Assembly (NCBI GenBank): GCA_003024985.2
Contig: PXIH01S0047610.1
Length of the DNA stretch: 11,501 bases
Source of the DNA: Euperipatoides rowelli
Taxonomy: Eukaryota > Onychophora > Udeonychophora > Euonychophora > Peripatopsidae
Reading direction: 5' to 3' (one strand)
Positions 1-7,000 of this stretch are shown piece by piece. The position numbers and the translations under genes were made by a program. The notes below the pieces were generated by a model. The model was not told the DNA's origin, ran no database searches, and saw nothing but the letters and a program-made list of their open reading frames with translations. Position 1 is the stretch's first letter; every line of letters starts with the position of its first letter.

Positions 1-85
1 TTGTATTTATGTGAATAAATAGAAATAGTTTATTTACCCAACCAGTTGTCTGAATTACTTACGTGAAGTTTACACCAGAACTTCA

Positions 86-212
86 TAATACATACACACA
101 TACAAACACACATCCATACATACAAAAAAACATACATACATACATGCATACATACATACATACATACATACATACATACATACATACATACATACATACA
201 TTCATACATATA
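86..212. repeat. CATA tetranucleotide microsatellite
   Basis: A simple repeat of the unit CATA/ATAC. The core at about 131-210 is nearly perfect, with single-base interruptions at 146 (G) and 202 (T). The left shoulder (86-130) is a degenerate mix of CATA, CACA and an A7 run. A 65-codon open frame rich in His, Thr, Tyr and Ile runs through it, but only because the repeat lacks stops. It is not a gene. The tract is likely length-polymorphic. Confidence 0.95.
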
Positions 213-1060
213 TGGAAATTAGTCTTTGATCTATATTTTCCACAAAAGCATTATGGGTAATATTTCCATAATCGTAAATTTACTCAGGCCATTCTAGTCC
301 ATACTGTATATTTTGCTATAGTACGTCAGGAAGTGTTAGCACATCTCAGTCTTTACTTTACTCGATAAGATCATAAAAATTAGGAATAGCATTTTTTTTA
401 AATAATCTTTACTTTAAGAGAGGGCCCTGTAATTAAAATTATATTTGGGAAAAGAGAGAGAGAACTAAACTGATTCTCACACACATACTCAAAGAACAGA
501 CAGAATCATTACTACCTTTTATTATTAAGTACATTGCCAAAGAATTAATTATACTCAAAGTATGCATATGGCAGTCAATTTTTAATAAAGAAATCATGTC
601 CCTTACATTTTTTTATATAACATCATTAAAAAATTGTTAATCTTGTGTCTACTTCAAATGATTAAGGGGTTAAATATAAAAATGAATCTATAAAACTAGG
701 CCTACTTTCTCAGCATGTTTTGTTCACAAGAACTTAATACAATTAATATATTTCATTTTTATAAATCCAAACTATTGTAATATTGTACTGTATAAATCTA
801 TTCCAAATAATTGATCATGTACTTTATTTAACATTTGTATTCTAAAATTTTGTATTTAATACTGAGGGAAATTATTTGTATACTCTGTTGAACTGATATC
901 TGATTAATATATAAGGTTAAAAATTATTTGGGTTTTTATTGCATTGTATAAGAGAATTGAAATATAATTAATCCTATCTTTTGGTTATTTTTGCAGTACA
1001 ATCCCTTTAAATAAAAAAATGATTTTTTTTTAAAATTAAAATCTAATATTTTTCATTTTT
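213..1060. other. AT-rich non-coding DNA
   Basis: I see no gene in this stretch. It is strongly AT-rich with poly-T and poly-A runs, a short GA repeat near 453-463 and a CTAGGCCTAC palindrome at 696-705. Open frames are short and have AT-rich, low-complexity translations. It could be the intron upstream of the exon at 1070. Confidence 0.6.
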
Positions 1061-1069
1061 TGTAATAAG

Positions 1070-1328
1070 ATTATTGGTCTGGAGACATCCGGAGGGAGTC
1101 ATCGGTGTATGACACGTCCTCCGTGGCGGATGCTTCTAGCACCGAAATCAAAAAGGTGTTCGGGCAGCCGACCGGGAGGGCTTAACATCCACATTTGACT
1201 CTTCAAAGGGTGAACCCAATTTGTGGGAGGGGCATTCTTTGGTTGATGACATGTCATCGATACCCGAGGTTTTTAGCACAAGAATTAGAGAAATATTCGA
1301 TTATACAATGTCTGACGATGAATTTTAA
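1070..1328 (+). pseudogene. GC-rich probable last exon with duplicated motif and one frame break
   Basis: This block is clearly richer in G and C than its surroundings and follows a T-rich tract ending in AG (1068-1069), which fits a splice acceptor. From 1069 frame 1 reads YWSGDIRRESSVYDTSSV... and continues through KKVFGQ to a TAA at 1183-1185. From 1140 on, frame 3 is also open and reads through EPNLWEGHSLVDD and TRIREIF to SDDEF and a TAA at 1326-1328. Both parts carry the same motif: D-x-S-S-[V/I]-x-[D/E]-x-x-S-T-x-I-[K/R]-x-[V/I]-F (1111-1164 and 1248-1301), each preceded by a W-x-G. The matching halves show that both frames are genuine coding sequence. A net loss of one base (or gain of two) between about 1140 and 1183 separates them, from decay or from an assembly error. 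I do not recognise the family. Upstream exons are not visible in the window. Confidence 0.6.
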
Positions 1329-1453
1329 TATTTATGAATTTTAGGAGTACTCCAACAATTTTTTTTCCCTCCACCTAATGTTACTTGTGACAAGATGAAA
1401 ATCAATATATTTTTTCAGTTGTCCTTCACTTAAAAAAAGAAAATCCAATACAA

Positions 1454-1459
1454 AATAAA
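1454..1459 (+). promoter_or_regulatory. Candidate polyadenylation signal
   Basis: A canonical AATAAA lies 126 bases after the stop codon at 1326-1328, at a reasonable distance for a 3' UTR of the GC-rich exon. AATAAA is common by chance in DNA this AT-rich, so its position is the only support. Confidence 0.35.
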
Positions 1460-1900
1460 ATTACTTGTCATATAAAAATGACATGAAATTTAGTGATACT
1501 CAAGTAGGCCTACTAAAAGGAATTATCTAAGTGCACTTCAAATTATTATCAAATGAATTTTTTTCCACTTCTTTCCATTTTTTCAATCTTAGTCAGAGTA
1601 CACTTATAGTGTACTATAATATTGAAACCTGCATTCTATGTATAAGAATCAATTTTTCTTTCAATGAGACAATCTTTATTTATTTTTTGTGTGTTTTGAG
1701 TAAACATAAATGTTTACAGTAAATAGTTAAATTTAATTTATTTTGGAAAAAGTTCCCAAAAATTGGTTTATTTATATGTGTGTGTGTGTGCATGAATGTG
1801 GATATCCTACAAAAATAAAAGGTTACTGTCTATTCAATGAACATTGATGCAATTACTTTAACAAATTCTGTATNGGGAGAGAAATTCAATTCTCCAATAA
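1460..1900. other. AT-rich intergenic DNA with short TG repeat
   Basis: I see no gene. The stretch holds a perfect GTAGGCCTAC palindrome (1504-1513), a (TG)7 run (1777-1790) and one undetermined base (1874). A 63-codon open frame at 1531-1722 has no ATG and translates to a Phe/Ile/Leu/Ser-rich low-complexity string typical of chance frames in T-rich DNA. Confidence 0.6.
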
Positions 1901-1902
1901 AC

Positions 1903-2013
1903 TTAGTCAACTGAATTCAATTTTACCCTGAAATTTTCATTGAAAGGATGCCAGCTTTCTAACAGGCTTTGTCGACACTGTTTGCAATCATTGGAGATAG
2001 AGAGACCAGTTAT
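1903..2013 (-). other. Possible minus-strand exon with a CxxC
   Basis: On the minus strand, the sequence after CCTTTAG (AG at 2014-2015) opens a frame of 36 codons that reads ITGLSISNDCKQCRQSLLES and goes on to a TAA at 1903-1905. The frame is closed by a TAG exactly at the putative intron end, as expected for an acceptor. A GGGTAAAA inside it could serve as a donor. The translation looks less biased than chance frames here and has a Cys-x-x-Cys, but no family is recognised. A 36-codon open run is not rare at this base composition, so this is a weak call. Confidence 0.22.
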
Positions 2014-2581
2014 CTAAAGGTGATGACTCATGTCAATGGTATGTAAATGACCACACCTTTAAAAAATTTTCCTATTCAATTATATCTAGAAATATATAAT
2101 ATTAATTTTCATATTTATATGCTTAAAGATTAGGCCTGTAAACTTTTTCTTGTTGAAGTATTTTATTGACCCTGTTTTTTTTTAACTTTTTCTGGTAAAA
2201 TTTTTTTTTTATGTTTAACCGTCTTTTCATTATCATTGTAAATCGTCTATGTTTCAAGATGTAGAGCTTCTTTTTTTTTGGACACATCAATAACTACTGG
2301 GAAGCCGGAAGTGACAATTTGATCTGAACTTTCTTACCTGCACTATGTATTATAGAGAATGTTGGGGAGATCGCGCTTTTGTTTCATTCTCATTGGAGAG
2401 AATACACATACATAACTTGACAAATGAATTAATTTAAAGCGGTTGAACTCTGTATTTTAATATAAATACAAAATATATAAAACCTGAGGCCTAAAAATAT
2501 GTTTGTCTTTGATTATACTTTCGGCACCCTGGTTGCTGCCTATATAATAACTTTAAATATTTCAAGAACACACTTGTCATA

Positions 2582-2799
2582 ATGCCAAAGAAAAATCCAA
2601 TAAAATCTCCAGCAAGCTCCCATCAAGATAGCCGATCCTACAAACGGTCAAAGCTTTTGGGACATGTTAAATGAGATGATGGAAAACCACAAGGCAAACC
2701 AAGCCGACTGCCTTGCAATCTCAAGGTGCTGAGTCGACCACTACGTCAGCCAAGAAACCAGCCACTGAAGAAATGTAACCAGTTCAAGAAGATGTATAA
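2582..2799 (+). pseudogene. Decayed coding fragment in three frames, possibly LINE ORF1
   Basis: A GC-richer block starts with an ATG at 2582 that reads MPKKNPIKSPASSHQDSRSY (stop at 2672-2674). From about 2607 a second frame reads into ADPTNGQSFWDMLNEMMENH and then ANQADCLAIS (stop at 2730-2732). From about 2722 a third frame reads QGAESTTTSAKKPATEEM (stop at 2776-2778), then PVQEDV and another stop at 2797-2799. Each part is rich in charged and polar residues, unlike chance translations nearby, so they look like one protein broken by two or more indels. The basic MPKK start and the following acidic/amide-rich helix resemble the N-termini of some LINE ORF1 proteins, but no diagnostic motif (coiled coil, RRM, CCHC) is visible. 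A decayed host exon is the alternative. It is about 6 kb from the LINE at 8645 and need not belong to it. Confidence 0.4.
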
Positions 2800-3043
2800 A
2801 TCTACAGCAACTATGTAGATTTTACAGTGCCATCCTCCGTAGACATCATTTTGCAAAACCAAACTAACCGCTATTCATGTTCTCCTTCCTAACAATCTTA
2901 TCGCTGATCTTCATTGAAAAATCCACATTTTACTTCGAACATTTCAGTTACTTCAAGATAGACTGTACACATTTTTTTCTTTCCCTCTACCTTCTTTCTT
3001 ATTTGCTGTTCCCCACTCCAAGCAAGCCCTCTACCACCAAAAG

Positions 3044-3077
3044 ATGTCTTTGGCGGATCCACCTTTTCTTTGTAAGT
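3044..3077 (+). other. Possible first coding exon with consensus donor
   Basis: A GC-richer stretch ends with an ATG (3044-3046, preceded by CCAAAAG) reading MSLADPPFL. It then meets a GTAAGT at 3072-3077, a consensus 5' splice donor, leaving the codon after Leu split after its first base. Downstream the sequence drops at once into T-rich DNA, as an intron would. This could be the first coding exon of a plus-strand gene, with 5' UTR upstream of 3044. No matching downstream exon can be proven in the window. Confidence 0.25.
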
Positions 3078-4040
3078 TTATTTATATATTTTTTTTTCAA
3101 AAGTCGCTGTTTATATATATTTTTTTAAAAAATTAATTTTTTAAATTTCATAAACCAGAGAAAGTAAACCCAGGATTTAATCTATTTTTCTTTTTCTTAT
3201 TCATGCATTTTTTTTTTTTAGGAAAACCATAAGTCATTTTTTTTCATTCTTCTATGTGTTGTGTTTGTCCAGCAAGTGATTTGTATTTTTTATCCAATTA
3301 TTTTTATTTTTCCAATCCTGTGTATTGAATTATTTGATTCATTTTTTTCTAATCAATATTTTTGTCCATCATTATTGTAAGGAATTCATAGGGTTGGTTA
3401 TCCTAGATTATGTGTAAAAATCATTTTTTATGTTACCTTCAAATATTTAAAATGTAGACTGTTCTTTTGACTAGTAGATAGCCGATTAACATACACTCCG
3501 TTTATACAAATGAATAAATGCAAATAATTTGATTTTGTCATTTGCTTGATCTCAAATGTTTATCTTTTTCTTGAAGTCACACTCACACTCATTTTTTTAA
3601 CAATTATAATATTTATTAGAATTATCATATTTTAAAAACCAATATTTTCTTTTATTTTTATTATTATCTGTAATAAATTTTTAGAACTAATTTCAGAAAT
3701 ATTATTTTTACAATTCATTTTTATGCAATTATTTTAAATTGTCTTCTGTTGCTGGTTAATAATCTTATGATACTAAATGAAAGATAGCGCATGATAAACA
3801 CCTGGTAAGTGTTACACACTCTTGCTAACACCGAGGTAGAGTCCATTATAATTTAATCAGGTTTGGGTCTTTGCCACCTTGTCAAATAGACAATATAAGT
3901 CTGGACATTTTTAATTTATTTTATTTGTCAGATAGTTTAGCCTTTTCTCTGCAGAAATGAGTGATAAACATCAAATTTTCATTTCTAAGTCAGGAATATT
4001 TTGTAATAACATAAGTTAGGCTATTAACTTTAGAAATTCT
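3078..4040. other. T-rich non-coding DNA
   Basis: I see no gene here. The stretch has long T runs, degenerate A/T tracts and one more GTAAGT (3805-3810) without a convincing exon to its left. It is compatible with intron sequence following the donor at 3072. Confidence 0.55.
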
Positions 4041-4042
4041 TT

Positions 4043-4319
4043 GGTAGGAATAGATTGGAGAAACCTTGTATGCACCAAGTAGTCTATATTGGAATGAAAA
4101 CTTCAGGTTAGAGATTGTAGAGTTACTAACATAACCAATCAAAATTGTCTTTCCTCCTGAGGATTTAAAGTAGGTGATTTAAATGTTCTACCCCTGAGGA
4201 GAAATAGATTGGTGAAACCCTGTTTGCACCAGGACATCTAAATCGGAGTGAAAACTTTGGGCTAGAGCCTGTGGGGTGACTTACATAACTAATCAAAAGT
4301 CATCCTTTCTCCTAGGAAG
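4043..4319 (+). repeat. Tandem duplication, 154-base offset
   Basis: Two copies of a unit of about 122 bases, at about 4043-4165 and 4197-4319, each contain ATAGATTGG..GAAACC..TGCACCA, GTAAAAC-type GAAAACTT, and ATAAC(C/T)AATCAAAA in the same order. The offset is a constant 154 bases. By hand I count about 79% identity over 95 aligned bases with no gaps. Both copies end in a CCTCCTGAGGA/CTCCTAGGA sequence. No open frame is conserved between them, so this is a diverged tandem DNA repeat and not a duplicated exon. Confidence 0.85.
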
Positions 4320-4700
4320 AAGAGTTAATATGTGTCTGGATTGAACCTACATTTACTGTAAACAAAAAGTAAAGCTGACCCCACACAAACATGAACATAC
4401 ACTAAGCCCATTATAAATATTATTCCGTTACACAATAGGTAAATATATTACTATTATTTTTCTATCATAGAGAATTCTAGTGAGAGTATTTATGTAGTTA
4501 TAGAACTAGTGCTTTAATACGCTTAGAGTACTGTATATAAAAAAAATACGACAGGGGCACTGGCATGAAAAATTTTGGCATCTGCGTGCAGAATGAACTT
4601 GCAAATAATCTGTCAATCAGCAAGAGAGATTTTGTTTTTCACAATCTTTTTCAAAATTTAAACACTTTCAAAGTTTAATAAGTATTTTGATACTTTATAG

Positions 4701-4802
4701 GCAATGGCAAACCCTATTGAAAAAGCCATAAAGCGTCCACGCTCAAGAAAGAAAAAAGAACCTGTTCATAAATTTAAACAAACAAGTCATTTTTTTCGTT
4801 AG
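4701..4802 (+). CDS. Candidate terminal exon, very basic C-terminus
   Basis: After TTTTGATACTTTATAG (AG at 4699-4700) a phase-0 frame reads Ala, then from an ATG at 4704 MANPIEKAIKRPRSRKKKEP, ending KFKQTSHFFR and TAG (4800-4802). The 32 residues contain a run of Lys/Arg that could act as a nuclear localisation signal. The end, Q-T-S-H-F-F, is reminiscent of a PCNA-interacting (PIP) box but is too short between Q and FF for the canonical Q-x-x-[I/L/M]-x-x-[F/Y]-[F/Y]. The codons lie in DNA richer in G/C than its flanks. It could be the last exon of a nuclear protein or a remnant of one. The seven-T run before the stop is a likely place for an indel error. I do not recognise the protein. Confidence 0.35.
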   Translation, partial: AMANPIEKAIKRPRSRKKKEPVHKFKQTSHFFR

Positions 4803-5030
4803 AAAGATTTTAAAATGTTTAAATTAAAAATGCTAAAGTCATTTTTTTTTTCATTTTTTAAAAAAAAAAATTCAAAATATTAAAACCAATAATGTTGTTT
4901 TTCTTTTCTTCGTGTTTGTGGCTTCAAGATATTCAGTTTTATATTTCCTAATGTCAGCAACACTATTTTTAGAACATGATCTCTAGTGTACTTTTATTTG
5001 AGTGTGTGTTTCTCTCAATCAAAACTTTAG

Positions 5031-5179
5031 ATGGCTGTGTAAAGTACATAGCCAATCCTTGCTTATCAAGTAGTTCTGTCTGGCACTTGTTTGAAATAGA
5101 AAGGAAGCTTGGCTGCAATTTAGCAAAAAGAGTTTTAGCAACTTTAGCTGACAATGAATCGCCTGCAGCTATAAATCAG
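5031..5179 (+). CDS. Candidate internal exon, BTB/BACK-like segment
   Basis: The acceptor TGTTTCTCTCAATCAAAACTTTAG ends at 5030, and the exon ends CAG before GTTTGA at 5180. The 149 bases encode 49 residues, starting GCVKYIANPCLSSSSVWHLF, then a stretch with GCNLAKRVLATLADN and ending AAINQ. The pattern (Cys-x-x-[F/Y]-[I/L], then Leu-x-x-x-[S/N]-Val-Trp-x-Leu-[F/L]-Glu, then an amphipathic helix with Leu/Cys, then [L/I]-x-x-N and Ala-x-x) matches the C-terminal helices of the BTB domain running into BACK in BTBD3/BTBD6-type proteins. Those proteins are Cullin-3 adaptors or developmental regulators. This is a resemblance from memory of the family pattern. The BTB core and the downstream BACK/PHR exons are not seen, and the GTTTGA donor is weak. 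An open frame also exists on the opposite strand (4969-5154), but the plus-strand reading is the one with a family pattern. It could be a functional exon or an isolated remnant. Confidence 0.45.
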
Positions 5180-5185
5180 GTTTGA

Positions 5186-5868
5186 TTAGAACAAACACAT
5201 TCTGGTTAGTAAAAGTGATCCTTTCATACAGTATATTCATTTTTTTCCATTTTCATTTAAAATCACGATCTCTAAAATACACAGTTAATGAAGGAATAGT
5301 ATGAGTAATCAAAATTTCCCATTTTGCGTCAGAAATCGATTTCACTAAAAACAAAACAAAAAGTTTAAAAAGTGAAATCTACAATTTAAAAATAATGAAA
5401 TAAAACAAACATTATTTCTTTATACACCAATATATATATTTTCACCCTGAGACTTGTTAGCATTATAAATACATTCTTATTAATGTATAGCGTAAAATCG
5501 GGAAAATATAACTATACATATTATTCTCAGTTAATTAAAGGCTGGCAAATAAAGTAGAAACAACACAGATAGATTATTATGGAGGGCCGGCCGTATTACA
5601 CAAATACACAAATAATTTTTATTACCAATTTTTTTTTCTTTTTTTTAAACTTTTCAAGAAGTCTGTGAAAGTTAGTCCTTTATAGTAAGCTATATTTTTT
5701 CTAAACAGCCTTGTGTGCAGCAATAAATTAGGGGAGTAATTTTGTCAAATTATTCTTTTCCCCTCCAGACTTCATTATTTTGCCACGGTTCCATTTATGT
5801 ACAGAGGCAGTTTAGCATTTCTCAAAGTACATTTCTTTTTGAAAATACTAAGTGATGAACGTATTTTT
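5186..5868. other. AT-rich DNA without a clear gene
   Basis: No gene is supported. There is a short GGGCCGGCC GC-rich spot (5584-5592), rare in this composition, and a good-looking acceptor (CTTTTCCCCTCCAG, ending 5768) followed by a 28-codon open run. That run is not longer than expected by chance. Confidence 0.5.
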
Positions 5869-5882
5869 AGGAGAAAGCATTT

Positions 5883-5902
5883 TTAACCTACGAGCGGTCA
5901 CG
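5883..5902 (+). repeat. Left TTAA and terminal inverted repeat
   Basis: TTAA followed by CCTACGAGCGGTCACG. The core GAGCGGTC sits at 5892-5899. The similarity to the inner right-hand module (reverse complement of about 6850-6874) extends further, through CG-TGTCG and into an AATTTT tract. The left end is therefore closer in its extended sequence to the inner copy than to the outermost right end. Confidence 0.8.
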
Positions 5903-6093
5903 CTGTCGTAAATTTTGCAACAAATTCAATTTTTTATAAAATGTGTCTATGTGTATGGTCTTGTGGGTTTATCTCTGCCTTCTATTCCTAAAANTAACTC
6001 CCCACTACAATATTGGTAGGTTTTTACCATGCACATAGCCCATTTTATAGTTATTTTTTAGAATTATATGTAAAAAGACGCCCAGACATTAAT

Positions 6094-6131
6094 TTGCAAC
6101 ACGCGGCGACCGCTGATGTTATAATATTGAA
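6094..6131 (+). repeat. Internal copy of terminal GACCGCT module
   Basis: A block reading TTGCAACACGC, then GGCGACCGCTGATG, then a TTATAATATTGAA tail. It is a direct-orientation relative of the block at 6856-6890 (TTGCGACACGC, GACCGCTCATA, TTAAAATTTTGAA), with a two-base gap between them. The G/C-rich core stands out sharply from the AT-rich interior. It may be a transposase-binding subterminal repeat or a trace of a nested insertion. Confidence 0.7.
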
Positions 6132-6344
6132 TTTCAGATAGCGTAATACAAATATTATAAAACATTTAGGAATAAACTTATATATTTTCAAAATCGAAAT
6201 TTACTGTAGATTCCAAAAATCGAAACCAAAAAATTCTATCTCAAACGACGGAGAAACAGTAATGAAAAATGTAGATAAACTGGCTTTTTTTTTTTTTACA
6301 GCTGACATTTAGAAACAAATTGCGTAACTCATATAAAAACTGTG

Positions 6345-6776
6345 TTTGTTGAATTTTTTTTTTTCTTTATATTCTTGACAATAAATAGAACAAAAAATAA
6401 TATTTAAGTTTTTTATTATCTGTTATAGATTTTGAAACATATAACAATGTATTATCTGGACATACTGGAAATACAAGTGAAATTAATGTCCGACTTTTAT
6501 AAATTTGACAATAGGCAAAAATATTTTTGTTAGAATTTTTTTTTCTTTGTATGATAAAATTTTTGACAATAAATAGAACAAAAAATAATATTTGAGTTTT
6601 TTTCTATCTGTTATAGATTTTTAAATATATAACAATGTATTATTTGAACTTAGCCTACAGTATATATAAGCTTATAATGAATGCAGCTATAAGAAATATA
6701 ATCACAAAAAAAAAAATCTGTTTGTTGCAATTTTTTTTTCTTTATATAATAAAATTCCTGACAATAAATAGAACAT
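6345..6776 (+). repeat. Three spaced internal repeats inside the transposon
   Basis: Three units start TTTGTT(G/A)..AA plus a T8-10 run, CTTTRTAT, then TGACAATAAATAGAACA, at about 6345-6455, 6526-6643 and 6721-6776. The TGACAATAAATAGAACA motif starts at 6376, 6564 and 6759, giving spacings of 188 and 195 bases. Units 1 and 2 also share TATCTGTTATAGATTTT and ATAACAATGTATTAT, and differ at only about 5 of 80 bases. Unit 3 keeps only the first half. This points to internal amplification within the element. Confidence 0.85.
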
Positions 6777-6855
6777 AAATATGTGTATTCATTTCATTAT
6801 TAAAATTACACATGTTTGGAAACTTTTATGCTGAGGTTTCTATAAGTCGTAAAAA

Positions 6856-6890
6856 TTGCGACACGCGACCGCTCATATTAAAATTTTGAA
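6856..6890 (+). repeat. Subterminal copy of terminal GACCGCTC module
   Basis: This block lies directly inside the right end and reads TTGCGACACGCGACCGCTC followed by ATATTAAAATTTTGAA. It contains the same GACCGCTC core (6867-6874) as the outer end only 27 bases away, and a TTAA follows it at about 6878-6881. It looks like an older or duplicated terminus next to the one now bounding the element. Confidence 0.7.
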
Positions 6891-6910
6891 CACGACCGCT
6901 CAAAGGTTAA
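6891..6910 (-). repeat. Right terminal inverted repeat and TTAA
   Basis: CACGACCGCTCAAAGG followed by TTAA. It is the inverted counterpart of the left end, with 12 of 16 bases matching and the mismatches at positions 4, 5, 14 and 15 from the tip. The core GACCGCTC is at 6894-6901. Confidence 0.8.
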
Positions 6911-7000
6911 GCAACCTTCGACAGAAAATGGCGAGATACAGATCGTCGTAGGGACCATTCGTAGGGCACTGGCTATATAGATATTTTTTCTGTCTTCTTT
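6911..7000 (+). other. GC-richer flank next to the transposon
   Basis: The right flank of the insertion (about 6911-6970) is visibly less AT-rich than most of the region and has open frames on the plus strand. If the transposon and one TTAA are ignored, the left flank after the acceptor-like GTATTTTTAG (ending 5870) joins it in one frame. That frame reads EKAFLSNLRQKMARYRSS and stops at 6949-6951. This suggests, but does not show, that the element inserted into a terminal exon. Chance can explain an 18-codon frame. Confidence 0.25.

Larger units (their letters stand above)
5887..6906. mobile_element. piggyBac-type non-autonomous DNA transposon
   Basis: The element is bounded on both sides by TTAA (5883-5886 and 6907-6910), the target-site duplication of the piggyBac superfamily. 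It begins CCTACGAGCGGTCACG (5887-5902). It ends with CACGACCGCTCAAAGG (6891-6906), whose reverse complement CCTTTGAGCGGTCGTG matches the left end at 12 of 16 positions. The terminal CC...GG next to TTAA fits piggyBac ends. The 1,020-base interior is AT-rich and has no transposase-sized frame or DDD-type coding trace, so any movement would have depended on an enzyme encoded elsewhere. Extra copies of the terminal motif lie inside, at 6094-6131 and 6856-6890, along with a repeat of about 190 bases. Four mismatches between the ends and imperfect repeats suggest an old insertion. Confidence 0.78.

Noticed and set aside
63-260. 65-codon open frame rich in His/Thr/Tyr
   Set aside because: It is the translation of the CATA microsatellite. 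A repeat unit without stops gives a long frame in every copy number.
2877-3128. 83-codon open frame with hydrophobic Phe/Leu/Ser translation
   Set aside because: Longer than expected, but it follows a pyrimidine-rich tract poor in stop codons, ignores the composition break at 3072 and shows no family pattern. It is more likely a T-rich shadow.
3805-3810. Second GTAAGT donor-like site
   Set aside because: The preceding sequence has no coding-like frame or composition change.
4969-5154. Minus-strand 61-codon open frame
   Set aside because: It overlaps the plus-strand BTB-like exon, which has the better splice signals and a recognisable residue pattern. The minus reading shows no known motif.
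5769-5855. Plus-strand 28-codon run after a strong pyrimidine-rich acceptor
   Set aside because: The acceptor looks good, but the length is within chance for this composition and no family or matching donor was seen.
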